Below are positions 62,839 through 64,000 of a stretch of DNA of 64,000 nucleotides, piece after piece. Numbering within the stretch: position 1 is the stretch's first letter; every line of letters begins with the position of its first letter. The translations under genes were made by a program, and so were the position numbers. Source of the stretch: Primorskyibacter marinus. GTDB taxonomy: Bacteria; Pseudomonadota; Alphaproteobacteria; Rhodobacterales; Rhodobacteraceae. The notes under the pieces are model-generated. The model saw only the letters and a list, made by a program, of their open reading frames with translations. It ran no database searches and was not told where the DNA came from. Where the stretch lies: positions 93,358 to 157,357 of the forward strand of contig NZ_QJSD01000007.1 in the NCBI RefSeq assembly GCF_003313245.1, written 5' to 3'.

Positions 62839-63129
62839 TTACGAAGTGTAACTTCGGCTGTACCGAGCGCAAGCGTGGGATGCACGCCGCCGGTTAAACG
62901 CGACGATAACTGCGGAGACAATCATCGCCGCCGCACCACCGCCTGAGTAAGATGCTAAAATGGTCCAAAATCCTGCGCCCAAAAGTATGGCGACAATGGC
63001 CGATAGAACCGAATAAATGATACCGATCATCAGGATGCCCACCATTGGTGAACCGCAGTCGCTTTCATACCCATCGGCACCGTCTGAAGCGTCGATATTT
63101 TCGACTTTGGCGAGATCAAAATCTTCCAT
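62839..63129 (-). CDS. hypothetical two-helix membrane protein
   Basis: The 96-residue product begins MEDFDLAKVENIDASDG and has two hydrophobic segments, MVGILMIGIIYSVLSAIVAILLG and AAAMIVSAVIVAF. The ATG at 63129 is preceded by AGGGTG. Function unknown. It is separated from the repeat protein by about 270 bases. Confidence 0.55.
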   Translation of the reverse strand: MEDFDLAKVENIDASDGADGYESDCGSPMVGILMIGIIYSVLSAIVAILLGAGFWTILASYSGGGAAAMIVSAVIVAFNRRRASHACARYSRSYTS

Positions 63130-63326
63130 TTTCACCCTCATGTCAGTTTCGAAACGAAATTACGTCGCTTGGAATAAGCTGTGCATCGATATGTCCGCAG
63201 TCTTTAGTGCCGCAGCTAAAGGATATATGGGCCGTCGCCCCAGGTTCTGATGTCACGAATACCGTTTCGAGATAATGACTTAGGGTTCTTACAACCTCGA
63301 AACGGCGTTCATCACGCTACTTGTTG

Positions 63327-63374
63327 TGAAATGGCCCTGCCCCGTGAGTGGCGGTCTACCGCAGGGCCATTTCA
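63327..63374. terminator. strong bidirectional stem-loop
   Basis: A perfect 14-bp inverted repeat (TGAAATGGCCCTGC at 63327-63340 and its complement at 63361-63374) with a 20-nt loop lies between the repeat protein gene and the two-helix gene. It has AAAT/ATTT ends but no long T-run. It may be a terminator for the leftward repeat gene or a repeat-type palindrome. Confidence 0.5.
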
Positions 63375-63397
63375 GTGGTTCGGCTTCGCGACGCGCT

Positions 63398-64000
63398 TCA
63401 GAGCTCTCCGAGGTCCAGACCGCCAAGTTGATCGGTCAACCCGCTAATCAGGTCAGTTCCCTCGGAAAGTGCGCCCAGAGTGTCGCCGCCCAGCAGACCG
63501 CCAACAAGGCCGTCCTCACCAAGCACCGCGTCCAGCGGGCTGTCCGTGCCGCCCAGCAGGCCGCCGACAAGGCCGTCCTCGCCAAGCACCGCGTCCAGCG
63601 GGCTGTCTTCGCCACCCAGCAGGCCGCCGACAAGGCCGTCCTCACCAAGCACCGCGTCTAGCGGGCTGTCCGTGCCGCCCAGCAGGCCGCCAACCAGGCC
63701 GTCCTCGCCAAGCACCGCGTCCAGCGGGCTGTCTTCGCCGCCCAGCAGACCGCCAACCAGGCCGTCCTCGCCAAGCACCGCGTCCAGCGGGCTGTCTTCG
63801 CCGCCCAGCAGGCCGCCAACAAGGCCGTCCTCACCAAGCACCGCGTCCAGCGGGCTGTCCGTGCCGCCCAGCAGGCCGCCGACAAGGCCGTCCTCGCCAA
63901 GCACCGCGTCCAGCGGGCTGTCTTCGCCACCCAGCAGGCCGCCGACAAGGCCGTCCTCACCAAGCACCGCGTCTAGCGGGCTGTCCGTGCCGCCCAGCAG
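63398..64000 (-). CDS. 63-bp tandem-repeat protein, C-terminal part, cut by window edge
   Basis: The frame is open from the right edge to a stop at 63398 and consists of a 21-residue unit, GEDGLVGGLLGG(E or T)DSPLDAVL, repeated at least eight times. It is followed by a unique tail GDTLGALSEGTDLISGLTDQ and GGLDLGEL. The low-complexity, acidic, Gly-Leu-rich repeats suggest an extracellular or surface protein, possibly biofilm- or adhesin-related, but no export signal is visible because the start is outside the window. Confidence 0.85.
   Translation of the reverse strand: MLGGTDSPLDAVLGEDGLVGGLLGGEDSPLDAVLGEDGLVGGLLGGTDSPLDAVLGEDGLVGGLLGGEDSPLDAVLGEDGLVGGLLGGEDSPLDAVLGEDGLVGGLLGGTDSPLDAVLGEDGLVGGLLGGEDSPLDAVLGEDGLVGGLLGGTDSPLDAVLGEDGLVGGLLGGDTLGALSEGTDLISGLTDQLGGLDLGEL
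63485..64000 (-). repeat. 63-bp in-frame tandem repeats
   Basis: The marker AAGCACCGCG recurs every 63 bases at 63521, 63584, 63647, 63710, 63773, 63836, 63899 and 63962. Units alternate Glu or Thr codons and vary silently elsewhere, so they are coding repeats under selection rather than recent perfect copies. The array continues past the right edge. Confidence 0.95.

Noticed and set aside
63485-64000. The regular 63-bp repeats as a CRISPR array
   Set aside because: There are no unique spacers; the whole unit repeats, is in frame, and is part of a protein-coding gene.

Overview
The window is GC-rich DNA of an alphaproteobacterium, most likely a Rhodobacteraceae (Roseobacter-type) chromosome. 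This is inferred from gene content: an Mcl1-type malyl-CoA lyase, a TIGR02300 acidic protein, a DUF1244 protein, the dgcN-dgcA pair, and a UgpC-type sugar ABC cluster under a LacI regulator. No database search was possible, so family names come from recognised motifs and sequence patterns.

Layout. 1-13.2 kb is housekeeping: a cut-off CDF transporter, mscL, a glutathione S-transferase, ytoQ, pheT, a YrhK protein, an AT-rich insertion gene, pheS, a lipoprotein hydrolase, rplT-rpmI, pyruvate kinase, an N-formylglutamate amidohydrolase-like gene and three small genes. 13.2-16.2 kb is a D-amino-acid block (D-amino-acid transaminase, dgcA, dgcN). 16.5-24.4 kb holds mcl1, a decayed 5TM/GGDEF sensor, an Lrp/LysE divergent pair, accA, a GntR regulator, a YgjP metalloprotease, tRNA-Ala(GGC), rpsU and ureidoglycine aminohydrolase. 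24.5-29.2 kb is a two-gene SbcCD-like (YhaN/YhaO-type) pair. 29.3-41.1 kb is a carbohydrate import and oxidation cluster (CUT1 ABC transporter, two Gfo/Idh/MocA oxidoreductases, two TIM-barrel isomerases, an aldo/keto reductase, a beta-propeller protein and an internally deleted GH43 remnant). It faces a LacI gene across two LacI-type operators.

The most striking part is 41.35-59.93 kb. Two integrated elements lie in tandem downstream of tRNA-Cys(GCA), with the tRNA 3' end repeated at 52354-52400 (47 bp exact) and again at 59907-59929 (23 bp exact, partial). Element I (about 11.0 kb) carries an integrase, an AlpA/excisionase-type regulator, a VapE-type helicase/primase, an iteron-like origin, large terminase, HNH nuclease, HK97-type capsid, prohead protease, portal and neck proteins. 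No tail, lysis or recognisable CI repressor gene is visible. This is the gene set expected of a capsid-forming phage satellite (cf-PICI-like) that makes its own capsid and borrows tails from a helper phage. Element II (about 7.5 kb) is a P4-like island with integrase, AlpA, Toprim primase, a DUF3987 protein, an Mrr-type restriction endonuclease-like gene, a serine recombinase and a membrane protein. A palindrome-rich stretch precedes the endonuclease gene.

59.9-64 kb looks like a decayed metal- or redox-stress module: a glutaredoxin-MauE fusion, a DUF305 protein and a frameshifted DUF3299 gene. It ends with the 3' part of a gene built of 63-bp (21-residue) tandem repeats that runs off the right edge.
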